Below are positions 52,790-62,127 of a stretch of DNA of 64,000 nucleotides, in pieces. Numbering within the stretch: position 1 is the stretch's first letter; the number at the start of each line of letters is the position of its first letter. Below the pieces are notes generated by a model, which was given only the letters and a program-made list of their open reading frames with translations, did not search any database and was not told the DNA's origin. A program made the position numbers and the translations under genes. The stretch comes from Cupriavidus pampae (GTDB lineage: Bacteria > Pseudomonadota > Gammaproteobacteria > Burkholderiales > Burkholderiaceae). The stretch is taken from assembly GCF_914271485.1 (NCBI RefSeq), contig NZ_CAJZAG010000018.1, positions 1 through 64,000 of the forward strand, read 5' to 3'.

Positions 52790-53914
52790 CTACCGCGACT
52801 TGCGCTGTCGCCTAAGCGGAACCATCAGGTCCTCAGCAAGACTGGCAGTGTCAAAGCGCAGAGCGGCCCGTGGGCGGTCAACTGTGACCGGAGACCTTTC
52901 CTCGCCGTTGCCAAAACCCATGGTTCCGGAGTTAGGGCTTGCGTCGTCCTCGGCCTGAGTCCGCCATCCCAAATGCTCGCTTGCATCGATGCGCGCGGCC
53001 AGCGAGACGTGGGTCAGCTTTTGGGTCGGGTCAATTAGTTCTAAAGCCCAATCGGCGTAGGTAATGCCTGCCGTCAATTGCCGCAAGACGATTTCCTCAA
53101 TCAATGCGAAGCTGGCGCTGAAGCCACCGTGATTATGCGGACCGGGGCGTTCGAGCGACAAGCGCAGCACCAACGCGCCTTGCTCATTAAGCTGAATCCT
53201 GGCACCGCCGTCCTGTTCGAGATAGAGGGCCGCGCCTTCGATGTCCGAATTCATGCCCTTGCTGCTGTCGAACAGCCTGGGGTCGCCGAACAACGCGCGC
53301 TGGTGCAGATCGGTGAGCAGTTTCGGATGTTCCAGTGCGGCAGGCCGCAAGATGCGCTGAAGGGGGCCACCCACGATCGCCAGGTCCAGCATTGGCGACT
53401 GGGTCGAATGACCGTTTCGGCTGCGGGGCAGCACGCTAATCGCGGACTGCGTGAGCATATTTACATCAAGCGGAGCGGTGGCATGCGCGAGCTGATAGTC
53501 GTGAATTGCCCGCGTCACCAAATCCTTTAGCTCTTCTGGCGTCTTGAAGCCGCCCCGGAAATAGCCCTGCTGCCAGCCCTGTACGTCGGACACAAACTTG
53601 GCCTGTTGCGTGTCGCGCGTCACTCCCTCCTGAACGAAAGCCAGGATCGGTTTGGTGTCACGTGCTTCCAGGAATTCTTCGTGGGTCGGCGAAACGCCGG
53701 ACGTCCCCTGCACGTAGCCGTACTGCTCGCCGAGAACCAGCACCACGAGGTCCGCCGAGCGCAGACCCTGCATGCAGGCGATTTGCGGTGAGCTCGGCTG
53801 CGCGCCGAAATCTTCCGCCATGACGGGCTCGTGCCGAAGTGTTGTGACAGCGGAGCGGGCGGCCTCGCGGAATGGCTCGAACCCGCGGATCAGGGAACTG
53901 ACAAAAACCTTCAT
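52790..53914 (-). CDS. DUF4062-domain protein, possible defence or signalling gene
   Basis: 374 residues from the ATG at 53914. The N-terminal domain (about 1-110) matches DUF4062: KVFVSSLIRGFEPFREAARS, EDFGAQP, then LRSADLVVLVLGEQYGYVQG and THEEFLEA. This TIR-like nucleotide-related fold often sits at the front of NLR-like and phage-defence proteins. The remaining 260 residues are not recognised and contain no ATPase motif. A partner gene lies 168 bases upstream on the same strand; an integrase lies beyond. Confidence 0.75.
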   Translation of the reverse strand: MKVFVSSLIRGFEPFREAARSAVTTLRHEPVMAEDFGAQPSSPQIACMQGLRSADLVVLVLGEQYGYVQGTSGVSPTHEEFLEARDTKPILAFVQEGVTRDTQQAKFVSDVQGWQQGYFRGGFKTPEELKDLVTRAIHDYQLAHATAPLDVNMLTQSAISVLPRSRNGHSTQSPMLDLAIVGGPLQRILRPAALEHPKLLTDLHQRALFGDPRLFDSSKGMNSDIEGAALYLEQDGGARIQLNEQGALVLRLSLERPGPHNHGGFSASFALIEEIVLRQLTAGITYADWALELIDPTQKLTHVSLAARIDASEHLGWRTQAEDDASPNSGTMGFGNGEERSPVTVDRPRAALRFDTASLAEDLMVPLRRQRKSR

Positions 53915-54082
53915 CTTGTCTCTCACGTCGCTGGGAATCAATCGTGCAGCAAGGATATAGCATGGTTGCGACCCAAGACCCAAAAGGAGCGCCGAGCCTC
54001 CCAGCCCTGTGACTGCGTCCGAGATCCGGTAGATTCACGCAGACGATCTTGAGAGGTCTTCCACCGGAGCCCCGTCAATGCC

Positions 54083-54817
54083 TTAGTCCTCGAAGTCGCT
54101 GTCGGTGAACGCCGGATAGAGCAGGCTGTCGCGGCTCGGGTTGTAGCGCGCGCCATCGCGTGCGCCATTCCCTAGCGACTGGCGCTCCCAGCCTTGTGCG
54201 ACAAGGTGGTCGATCAAACCAGGCGTCAGATCTTCCGCGCCGTCCTGCCCGAAGATCGTGTTTGCCCTCTTGTCAAACGACTGCGCCTTGTCGATGGCTT
54301 GGCGCAACTCGTGAATCGGGTAGCCGAGGATGGCGCGCGTTCCGATCAATGGATGTTCGGTATCTACCAGGAATGCGTCGCCGTCGAGCGCAAAGCGCCC
54401 CTCCCATTCGATCTCGATATTCCTTCCGGCGTCCTTGATGTTGCGTGGCAACACCTCGCCGTGCCAGATCAGGCAGATTGCTAGCTCCTCGTCGACATCC
54501 AGCATCCATGCGTCGCCCTGGCTCGTGAACAGCACGAGCGGCACCATCATCGTTTCCGGGCCGGTGATGACGATCCTTGTTTCGCCCGCCTGGGCGGAAC
54601 TGACGATGAGGTCCAGCTCAGCGTTGAGTTTGCCGAAGCCCGCCCGGTCCTCGAATTCTTTGAGGCAGAGCGTGACGTGGTGCCAATGGTCGTACCCTGC
54701 ATTGCGCGCGACACGGTTCAGCAGGTCGGCGTGTTTTCCGCCGCCTTTGCGTTGGAGCTTCTTGGCTTGCTTCTTGAGGTCGTCAACCTTCGCGGCGGAC
54801 GTGGGGATGTAGCGCAT
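54083..54817 (-). CDS. Uncharacterised protein with MRYIPTSA N-terminus
   Basis: 244 residues from the ATG at 54817 with AAGGA before it. A basic helix opens the protein (MRYIPTSAAKVDDLKKQAKK, then LQRKGGGKHADLLNRVARNA), followed by GYDHWHHVTLC, a pattern met in accessory-region proteins of Burkholderiales. The middle holds an ITGPETMMVPLVLFTSQGD strand-rich domain. Function unknown. Same strand as the DUF4062 gene and probably co-transcribed. Confidence 0.6.
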   Translation of the reverse strand: MRYIPTSAAKVDDLKKQAKKLQRKGGGKHADLLNRVARNAGYDHWHHVTLCLKEFEDRAGFGKLNAELDLIVSSAQAGETRIVITGPETMMVPLVLFTSQGDAWMLDVDEELAICLIWHGEVLPRNIKDAGRNIEIEWEGRFALDGDAFLVDTEHPLIGTRAILGYPIHELRQAIDKAQSFDKRANTIFGQDGAEDLTPGLIDHLVAQGWERQSLGNGARDGARYNPSRDSLLYPAFTDSDFED

Positions 54818-55436
54818 GACAGATTCCTTGTCTGTGATGCGAATCGACGGTGCCCACTGCCGGGATTCGCCACAGGTTGGGAATCGGCCATAATTAGTTT
54901 CTTCGTCATCCCGTGAGGGTCTGCAATTGTGGACAGCAGGCGATGACGGATCGCCTGCGTGCATTCTACAGTACCCGGGTTCTGTCGGGAATCCACTCTT
55001 CGTTTCGCCAGGTGCCGCGCCGAGTCTCCTGGCTCATTGCGCGGAGTTCGGCCAAACGGAAACTGCAACATCTCTGAGGATCGGCCGAGCGGCTGATGTC
55101 GTAGATTGTGCGTCCTCACCAAGTCAGGCCGATCAGCCGCCAGGGGTCGGGGACAGCCAATTAGGTCGATCCGAGTCGTCGGTCACCGGCCAGCTCCGTC
55201 ACTAATCGGCCGGTCATCAGCAAGCCTCGCGGAGAATCGCACTGCATCCAAGCGAATCAACGGCCGTCCGGTTTCTGATGGGCGGGTCCGACGCAGAAAT
55301 CCATGTAAAAAGGAGGGCAGGTAGACTGTCAACTCCCGGCTCGGCGAACATCTAACATAGTCCCCCCCCAAATTGAGGGAATCCCTGAGTATCCAAACCG
55401 CCTACAGTAGGCTGATCGTTACGATTTCCTACCAAC
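54818..55436. other. Intergenic, no gene seen
   Basis: 619 bases with repeated GGCCGG/CCGGCC-rich short motifs but no coding frame with protein-like content and no clear terminator. Confidence 0.4.
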
Positions 55437-56000
55437 ATGCTCATCGCACTCATTGCCGCAATTGGATCGGCAAGCGTAGCGGCCGATACGCTCGTCGATG
55501 GACCTGCCATGCACTATCAGCAGCCTGCCTTACTCCGTCCAACTTTTGCGGATACCGGCGATTTGATTCACTCCACGAAAGCCAATATCGATGATGATCA
55601 AACCGGGAGACCTGGAGTTAGATCGAAAGACTTTACAGACACAGTGAATGGAATTGACCGTGATGAGGATGGCGTTCGCGATGACATTCAACAGTACATC
55701 ATCGCAAACTACACGAACAGCCGAGAGGCCAAAGGACTGTTGCAACATGCCCGCGCAGCCCAACGCTACTATTTGAACTCACCTGACATCGCGGAGGTCC
55801 AGCTCAACTGGACCAACTTCGATCGATCCGCCCAATGCCTGCGCGATCTCTTTGGACCGGGCCACTGGACGAGGCATGCCCAAGAGATACGCGTCCAGAT
55901 GTTGAATACCGCGCTGCGTGTTAAGACATACATTGCAATGAGCAAGATCGCTGCCGGACACATCTATCCAATTGATTTTTCTCCGGGCGCATGTGAGTAG
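55437..56000 (+). CDS. Exported hypothetical protein with a DxDxDG calcium-loop-like motif
   Basis: 187 residues. Short N-terminal hydrophobic stretch (MLIALIAAIGSASVAADTL) fits a signal peptide. GIDRDEDGVRDDIQQYI is an EF-hand/dockerin-like Ca-binding loop; the rest is helical with two cysteines (AQCLRDLFG, SPGACE). No named family. Codon use is AT-richer than the metabolic neighbours, suggesting transfer with the DUF4062 segment. Confidence 0.65.
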   Translation: MLIALIAAIGSASVAADTLVDGPAMHYQQPALLRPTFADTGDLIHSTKANIDDDQTGRPGVRSKDFTDTVNGIDRDEDGVRDDIQQYIIANYTNSREAKGLLQHARAAQRYYLNSPDIAEVQLNWTNFDRSAQCLRDLFGPGHWTRHAQEIRVQMLNTALRVKTYIAMSKIAAGHIYPIDFSPGACE

Positions 56001-56351
56001 CAAAATCAGCGCACGCTGTCTCGTTTCGACAATGAAAGATCAACTTCTCCGAGCTCGCGGGTTCGGAAAACGCGAAAAACCGCCCAGGGTCCGGTGACAG
56101 TTGCCTGACTCAGTACGGGCCGGCAGTGATCGGCCAGAACCGGTCATCGCGTCACCCATGGTGCGCTTTCATTTCAGCGAGGTTGAAGCCACGCTGCTTC
56201 AGTAAAGCTTCACAACGTCAATTCGCACTAGCCCGGTGCTGATGTCAGTTGTGGTAGTAGTCGTAAGCTCCTTACACCCAACTGTGAGATGGATGTACCG
56301 GCTTCCGTACCAAAAAGCCACTCCGTATGGGCCACATACTCAGAGGCTGCT
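56001..56351. other. Intergenic, no gene seen
   Basis: 351 bases. A stretch around 56030-56160 is rich in dyads such as CTGCCGG/CCGGCAG-like repeats, resembling an intergenic repeat remnant; no second copy is in this window. Confidence 0.35.
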
Positions 56352-57830
56352 TCAATCCAGTGCGCCAGCCCATACCTTCGGCAACTGTCCACGCCAAGGG
56401 TAGGCCGCTTCCAGTTGCCCGGCCAGACGAAACAGCAAATCTTCACGTCCGAAGCCGGCCATGAAGTGCGAACCGATCGGCAGGCCGGCTTGCGGATCGA
56501 TCGACAGCGGCACGGACATGGCTGGCGTGCCGGAGACATTCGACAATGCTGTGAACGGCGACTGGCTGAACACGTGGGCAATCCAGCCGAGTCCATCGAC
56601 CGATGTCTCCACACGGTTGTATTCGCCGATACGCGGCGGGAGTGCTGGCAACGTTGGCGTCAGGAGCAGATCGTATCCGGCAAAGAAACGGCCGAGCGCG
56701 CGTGTGACGGTGTTGCGCACCTGTAGCGCAGATAACAACTCGACCGCACCGAGCTCGCGGCCATACCGATAGACGGCAAGCGTCGCGGGTTCGAGATACT
56801 CCACATCGGCAGCACGGCCGGTGGTCGCCACAATTGCATCTACGCGCATCGCGGCGTTGGCCGCCCAGATGCGCGCATTGCATAGTACGAAGGCGTCCCA
56901 GCTTGCACCGAGATTTGGTGCCGCCTCGTCTACGTGATGCCCGAGCGCCAACAGCCGCTTTGCCACATCGTCGAGCGCGTCAGCCACCGCCGGGGCCGTG
57001 CAAGTGTCATTGAATGGATGCGGCATGTAGGCGATCTTCAGCGTGTGCGGTGCGTGCCGAGTCTCCGCCAGATAGCTGGCGCGGGGCGGTGCGATTTCGT
57101 ACGGCTCGCCGATGGCACCACCATTGACGGCATCGAGCAAGGCAGCGCTATCGCGCACCGACCGGCTGATGGCAAAATGCGTGCCCAGGCCATTCCATAC
57201 CTCGTCTACAAACGGGGCGTTGGACACGCGGCCACGGCTCGGCTTCAGACCGAACAGCCCCGTGCATGACGCCGGCACGCGGATTGAACCACCTCCGTCC
57301 GTGGCATGGGCGATCGGCACGATGCCCGCCGCCACGGCCGCCGCCGCCCCGCCGCTCGACCCACCCGCGCCATGCTCGAGGTGCCACGGATTGCGCGTGG
57401 GGCCATGCATGCGGGACTCCGTTGTGGTGCTAACCGCAAACTCCGGAGTGGTCGTGCGGCCGAGCGTGACCAGCCCAGCCTCGCGAAAGCGCGTCATCAA
57501 GAACGAGTCCTCACTGGCCGTGGACCCCGTCGCGAGACGGCTACACATCTCGGTCTTGCGTCCGCGCATGGCAATGCCAAGATCCTTGAGCAGGAAAGGC
57601 ACACCAGCGAGCGGACGTTGTGCGACATGCGCGGCGCGCGCCGTGTCCGCTGCCAGCGCCTGGGCAATGGCTTCGTCGGGCCAGTCCTCGAGCACGGCAT
57701 TGATGCGCGGATTGACGGCATCGATCGCGGCCAACGCGGCTTGCGCGACTTCGACGGCGGTCACTTCGCCGGCTGCAATCAGGGCATGCAGGCCCATGCC
57801 ATCCAAAACGGTATATTCGGCGAGCTTCAT
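56352..57830 (-). CDS. Amidase signature family hydrolase
   Basis: 492 residues. The Ser-cisSer-Lys triad is visible: K82 (VPFLLKDLG), S158 (GAGGSSGGAAAA) and S182 (DGGGSIRVPA), with the usual 24-residue gap between the serines. Hydrolyses amides (substrates range from aliphatic to aryl amides). Last gene of a minus-strand run MFS-amidase; the hydantoinase/carbamoylase-type gene lies upstream. Module D looks like uptake and stepwise hydrolysis of an amide or N-carbamoyl compound. Confidence 0.9.
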   Translation of the reverse strand: MKLAEYTVLDGMGLHALIAAGEVTAVEVAQAALAAIDAVNPRINAVLEDWPDEAIAQALAADTARAAHVAQRPLAGVPFLLKDLGIAMRGRKTEMCSRLATGSTASEDSFLMTRFREAGLVTLGRTTTPEFAVSTTTESRMHGPTRNPWHLEHGAGGSSGGAAAAVAAGIVPIAHATDGGGSIRVPASCTGLFGLKPSRGRVSNAPFVDEVWNGLGTHFAISRSVRDSAALLDAVNGGAIGEPYEIAPPRASYLAETRHAPHTLKIAYMPHPFNDTCTAPAVADALDDVAKRLLALGHHVDEAAPNLGASWDAFVLCNARIWAANAAMRVDAIVATTGRAADVEYLEPATLAVYRYGRELGAVELLSALQVRNTVTRALGRFFAGYDLLLTPTLPALPPRIGEYNRVETSVDGLGWIAHVFSQSPFTALSNVSGTPAMSVPLSIDPQAGLPIGSHFMAGFGREDLLFRLAGQLEAAYPWRGQLPKVWAGALD

Positions 57831-57840
57831 AAGACGCGAT

Positions 57841-59169
57841 CTATTTGGCCGCCCCGGTGCCCGCAGCCTGCGCTGGGCCGTGGCGCGGGGGCATTGGCGC
57901 GCCAGATTGCAGACGGATCAGCAGGAAGATGACGCCGCACAAGAGCAATGCCGCCGCCATCAGCATGAAGCCCGGATAGATGCTGCCGGTAGCAGTCTTC
58001 GACCAGCCGATGATGCTGGGGCCAAAGAAGCCGCCCGACAGGCCAATGGTATTGATTAGAGCGATAGCGCCGGCACGTGCATCACCTTTGATGTATTCGG
58101 CGGGCACGGCCCAAAACACGATGTTGGCCATCCACATCATGCCGGTGGCTATCGTGATGCTCACGAGCATCGGCACCAGATGGCCATCGGACAGATACCA
58201 GCCGACGAAACCCAGAAAGCCGATGAAAGCAGGCACCGCGATATGGTAGCGACGCTCACGGCGGCGGTCGGAACTGCGACCACCGAAGTAGATAGCGAGT
58301 GCGGCGGCGACCGACGGAATGGCCGCGTACCACCCGAGCATTTGCGTGCTGGTGACGCCGGCCGATTTGATGATAGTTGGCAACCAGAAGCTCAGTGCGT
58401 AGGCCGGCGCGATGATGCATAGGTACGCCACGGCCAGGATATAGACCTTGGGGTCGCGCAGGACCGTGAAAAACGATTCGTGCCGCGCGTCGCCGATGCC
58501 CGCGGTTTCCGCAGCCAGCAATCGCTTTTCGGCGTCGCTGAGCCATGCCGCGCGAGCGGGGCCGTCATCGAGCGCGAAAAAGACCACAATGCCAAGAAGC
58601 ACGGTGGGCACGCCTTCGATCAGGAACATCCATTGCCACCCTGCGAGATGGCCGGTGCCGGAGAAGACCGTCATGATCCATGTGGACAGCGGCGCGCCGA
58701 TGATACCGCTGACGGGACCGGCGAGCCAGACAAGCGAGATGGCACCGGCGATACGCGTGGGACCGTACCAGCGCGACAAATAAAACAGCACGCCCGGCGC
58801 GAAGCCCGCCTCGAATGCACCCAGCAGAAAGCGCAACGCATAGAAGGCCGGCACGCTATTGACGAACAGCATGCACATCGATGTGATGCCCCACAGCACC
58901 ATGATGCGGCTGAAGGTCAGGCGCGCGCCGACCTTCGGCAGCAGCAGGTTGCTCGGCAGCTCGAATAACACGTATCCCACGAAAAAAATGCCGGCCCCCA
59001 CACCGTATGCGGCATCGGAGAAGCCAAGATCGCTCTGCATCTGCAGCTTGGCGAAGCCCACGTTGACGCGGTCCAGATACGCGAACATGAAGCCGACGAA
59101 AAGCAGCGGCAACAGGCGCAGATTGACCTTGCGATACAGGGAGGCGATCGCAGTACCCCTTTCCGACAT
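57841..59169 (-). CDS. MFS transporter, anion:cation symporter (ACS) family
   Basis: 442 residues from the ATG at 59169, with GGAGAG before it. Twelve segments. Signature LDRVNVGFAKLQMQSDLGFS in loop 1 and FEAGFAPGVLFYLSRWYGP are typical of tartrate/phthalate/glucarate-type ACS permeases. Gene order with a 10-base gap to the amidase implies co-transcription. Likely imports an organic anion processed by module D. Confidence 0.92.
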   Translation of the reverse strand: MSERGTAIASLYRKVNLRLLPLLFVGFMFAYLDRVNVGFAKLQMQSDLGFSDAAYGVGAGIFFVGYVLFELPSNLLLPKVGARLTFSRIMVLWGITSMCMLFVNSVPAFYALRFLLGAFEAGFAPGVLFYLSRWYGPTRIAGAISLVWLAGPVSGIIGAPLSTWIMTVFSGTGHLAGWQWMFLIEGVPTVLLGIVVFFALDDGPARAAWLSDAEKRLLAAETAGIGDARHESFFTVLRDPKVYILAVAYLCIIAPAYALSFWLPTIIKSAGVTSTQMLGWYAAIPSVAAALAIYFGGRSSDRRRERRYHIAVPAFIGFLGFVGWYLSDGHLVPMLVSITIATGMMWMANIVFWAVPAEYIKGDARAGAIALINTIGLSGGFFGPSIIGWSKTATGSIYPGFMLMAAALLLCGVIFLLIRLQSGAPMPPRHGPAQAAGTGAAK

Positions 59170-59282
59170 CTGTTCTCTCCGAGACACGACACTCTCCTTT
59201 GATGTCCTTAGCTGCTGTGGCGATGTTCTGCGACGTGATGAGACGTTGTGCGTCGCTATTCGAATGTTTTTTTGGTCGCCTG

Positions 59283-60551
59283 CTACGCAGACATGATGGC
59301 CAGCATGGCGTCACACAATACTTGCGCGCCTGCCGCGACATCGACGGGCCGTGCGCTCTCGGCCTCGTTGTGGCTGATGCCCTTCTCGCACGGCACAAAG
59401 ACCATGCCGGTAGGCACATGTTGCGCGGTGTATTTGGCGTCATGGGTCGCTCCGGAGACGATGTCGCGGAACTTCATGCCGCGCGCATTCGCGGCATCGC
59501 GCACCGCCCCGACCACGCGCGCGTCAAACGACACCGGTGTCGAGCGCAGCAGTACCTTTGCTGAAATCGGGCAGCCTTCAATCTCGCCCTGGCAAAGTTG
59601 GAGAATCTTGTCGCCGGCACCGAGCAAATGCGCCGCATCGGGATGACGCAGGTCGATGTTGAACGTGACCTTGCCTGGCACGGTGTTGGGCGAGCCCGGA
59701 TAGACCTCGAACCTGCCAACGGTGAAGCGCAGCACGTCCAGCGGATCGACGATTGCCGCGCGGATGCGTGCAATCAGCGCGGTGGCTGCGACCAGTGCAT
59801 CCTTGCGATGCCGTAACGGCGTGGTGCCCGCATGCGCCTCCGCGCCGATCAGTTGGATCTCGTATGCGTGCAAGCCCTGAATACCGGTCACGATGCCCAC
59901 ATCGCAAGTCTCGTTCTCGAGCACCGGCCCTTGTTCGATATGGGCTTCGATGTAGGCGTGCGCGTCAATGCCGAGTTCGCGCTGACCCAGCGGAGGCAGC
60001 GCCACGATCTGGGCCTGCAATGCACTGGCGACGTCGGCCCCCTTGACGTCCCGAATCGCCAGCGCTTCCGCCAGGGGCAGCGCGCCAGCCGCGACTGCCG
60101 AGCCCATCGTGGGTGGCGGGAAGCGCGAGCCCTCCTCGTTCATCCACACCACGAGTTCCATCGGCCGTTCGGTCGTCACGCCGTAATCGTCGAGGGTTTC
60201 AAAAACCTCGAGCCCTGCCAACACGCCATAAACCCCATCGAACTTGCCGCCGGTGGGTTGCGAATCCAGATGCGAGCCGGTCATCACCGGGCTCAGGGCC
60301 GGGTTACGGCCCGCGCGACGGATGAACAGATTGCCAATCGGATCGATCGAGGCCTGATAGCCACGCGCGGTGGCCCACTCGAGCAACAGCATCCTGCCGC
60401 GCGTGTCTTCGTTGGTCAGGGCCTGACGGTTGACGCCGCCCTTGGCCGTTGCGCCGATCTCCGCCATCGCGCAGAGGCGCTCCCACAGGCGCTGGCCGCT
60501 GATGCGGGCGTCGACGGGAGCAAGATCGGAGGATTGGTTCGGTGCGTTCAT
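59283..60551 (-). CDS. M20/M28-type Zn hydrolase, N-carbamoyl-L-amino-acid hydrolase-like
   Basis: 422 residues from the ATG at 60551. Metal ligands are all present: GSHLDSQPTGGKFDGVYG (His, Asp), VWMNEEGSRF (Glu-Glu), AHIEQGPVLE (His), and the closing SHNEAE (His). Allantoate amidohydrolase/hydantoinase-carbamoylase family (AtzD/HyuC/AmaB branch). Cleaves N-carbamoyl amino acids or beta-ureido acids to amino acid, CO2 and ammonia. ATG at 60605 is less likely since a regulator palindrome covers it. Confidence 0.88.
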   Translation of the reverse strand: MNAPNQSSDLAPVDARISGQRLWERLCAMAEIGATAKGGVNRQALTNEDTRGRMLLLEWATARGYQASIDPIGNLFIRRAGRNPALSPVMTGSHLDSQPTGGKFDGVYGVLAGLEVFETLDDYGVTTERPMELVVWMNEEGSRFPPPTMGSAVAAGALPLAEALAIRDVKGADVASALQAQIVALPPLGQRELGIDAHAYIEAHIEQGPVLENETCDVGIVTGIQGLHAYEIQLIGAEAHAGTTPLRHRKDALVAATALIARIRAAIVDPLDVLRFTVGRFEVYPGSPNTVPGKVTFNIDLRHPDAAHLLGAGDKILQLCQGEIEGCPISAKVLLRSTPVSFDARVVGAVRDAANARGMKFRDIVSGATHDAKYTAQHVPTGMVFVPCEKGISHNEAESARPVDVAAGAQVLCDAMLAIMSA

Positions 60552-60604
60552 CTTGGCTGTACCGGTGGTTGCAAGGCGAGCCAGTGTGACAAGTTGATTC
60601 CTCA

Positions 60605-60623
60605 TAGTCAAGTTACTTGACTA
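60605..60623. promoter_or_regulatory. Perfect 19-bp palindrome, putative XRE-cupin operator
   Basis: TAGTCAAGTTACTTGACTA is perfectly symmetric around one central base. It lies in the 194-base gap between the divergent carbamoylase-type gene and the XRE-cupin gene, and covers the alternative start at 60605. Long exact palindromes of this size in such a gap are typical operators of HTH-cupin regulators. Confidence 0.65.
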
Positions 60624-60745
60624 AAAAGAATCAAACTGTCTTTAATCGTTCATTTTGTGCTTTATGGTTATCTTTTTAGGCGAGGCGCATGATTGGCGCT
60701 ATACTCCGCGTTTTGGCTAGGCGGACCACAATCGCTGCGCAATTC

Positions 60746-61333
60746 ATGGAAGAAGCCGGACAAAATCGCGAAATCATCATTGGCGGCCGGCTCAAGCACG
60801 CGAGGCTGAACCGCAGGCTGAGCCTGCGCCAGTTGGCCGAGAAAGTCGGCTGTACCGAGAGCTTCCTGTCCAAAGTCGAGAACAACAAGGTCAGGCCCTC
60901 GCTACCGATGATTCACAAGATTGCCGTGAATCTGGGCATTAGCGTCGCGAGCCTGTTCTCCGAGGAACCTGACTCCGCTGGTGCCGTGACCGTGATGACC
61001 GCGGGCAAGCGGCAGATCCTACGGACCGAGCACAGCCGTGCCGGCAGCGGCGTCGCGCTGGAGACGCTGGTACCGAATCATCTGTGCACGCTGCTGGAAG
61101 CGAATATCCACCACATTCCGGTAGGCACGTCATCGCAGGGCTTTCTCGAACATCAGGGCGAGGAGATGGGCTACGTGCTGGAAGGCGAGCTCGAGTTGAA
61201 CGTCGACGGCCAATTGACCATCGTGAAGGCCGGCGACTCGTTCTTCTTCCTCTCTCATCTGGCGCACGGCTACAAAAACATTGGCACCGTGGAAGCCCGC
61301 GTGCTGTGGGTCAATACACCGCAGAGCTTTTAG
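60746..61333 (+). CDS. XRE-family regulator with C-terminal cupin domain
   Basis: 195 residues from the ATG at 60746; ATG at 60689 (GAGG upstream) is possible. HTH at about 13-65 (LSLRQLAEKVGCTESFLSKVE), then a cupin domain with IPVGTSSQGFLEHQGEEMGY and GDSFFFLSHLAHGYKNIG, which keeps the H-x-G-E/E-x-x-Y-V metal/ligand region. Like PuuR-type regulators it probably senses an amine or amino acid and represses the divergent module D. Confidence 0.88.
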   Translation: MEEAGQNREIIIGGRLKHARLNRRLSLRQLAEKVGCTESFLSKVENNKVRPSLPMIHKIAVNLGISVASLFSEEPDSAGAVTVMTAGKRQILRTEHSRAGSGVALETLVPNHLCTLLEANIHHIPVGTSSQGFLEHQGEEMGYVLEGELELNVDGQLTIVKAGDSFFFLSHLAHGYKNIGTVEARVLWVNTPQSF

Positions 61334-61619
61334 CGTTCGCCCGCACTACAGGAGAGACGGAGCATGAAATAGACGCTCATGCTCGCTCTCCGGAATACAT
61401 TGCATGCTTTTTCCGTCCAGCCTAGTCCGCTATCTTTCTCGCGCGCGGAAGCGTGTGCCTGGAGGCGACGTTGGCTGCCTCTCCAGGCGCGGCGACTAGC
61501 CACCGGACGCTGGCCCTAGCGGAGTGTTCGCCTCTGCGATCGGGCGAGTATGCGAGCCACACTGCAGTGGTGGCGCGACATCAGTCAATGTCCGGTCGTC
61601 ACGCAATGTCCACAGCCGT

Positions 61620-61860
61620 GTCTCGACCGACATCAAGGTTTACTTCTGTGACCCACAGAATCCCTGGCAACGCGGCTCCAACGAGAACACCAATGGCCTC
61701 CTGAGGCAGTACCTTCCCAAAGGAATTGATCTCTCTGTCTATTCACAGGCAAAGCTCAATGGCATAGCACGCCGCCTCAACGAACGTCCGCGTTAAAACA
61801 CTAAACTTTGATACACCCGCTGAACGATTCCATCAAACCGTTGCATCGACCCGTTGAATC
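61620..61860 (+). mobile_element. IS30-family transposase C-terminal remnant
   Basis: YFCDPQNPWQRGSNENTNGL, LRQYLPKGIDLSVYSQAKLN and ARRLNERPR match the end of IS30-family transposases. A stop and a one-base shift then interrupt it, after which TLNFDTPAERFHQTVASTR completes the C-terminus. The N-terminal two thirds are absent. Dead remnant on the plus strand. Confidence 0.8.
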
Positions 61861-62127
61861 CACAGTCGTTTTGCGACGGTCGCGACGGGCAACGCCGACG
61901 CCCGAGTTTCCGGGCCAGGATCTGGGGGTGGTCCGCTCGCCCTCAAAGGCGGTGCTGCGGAGTCAATCGGCGTGCGCCCCACCCTGCCCATAGACTTGGC
62001 CGCGGCCGACCAGCACACCGCCCCACAGAGCCTTCACAGCGAGCCTCAACCCCGCACAAACCGCACGACCGTGCCGACATCTGAATTTAACGCGCGCCCC
62101 GACATTTGAGATCGCCCTAGACAAGCG
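61861..62127. other. Short stretch between IS remnants, no gene seen
   Basis: CGACATCTGA and CGACATTTGA, 26 bases apart near 62078-62112, may mark ends of another lost element. No coding frame. Confidence 0.35.
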
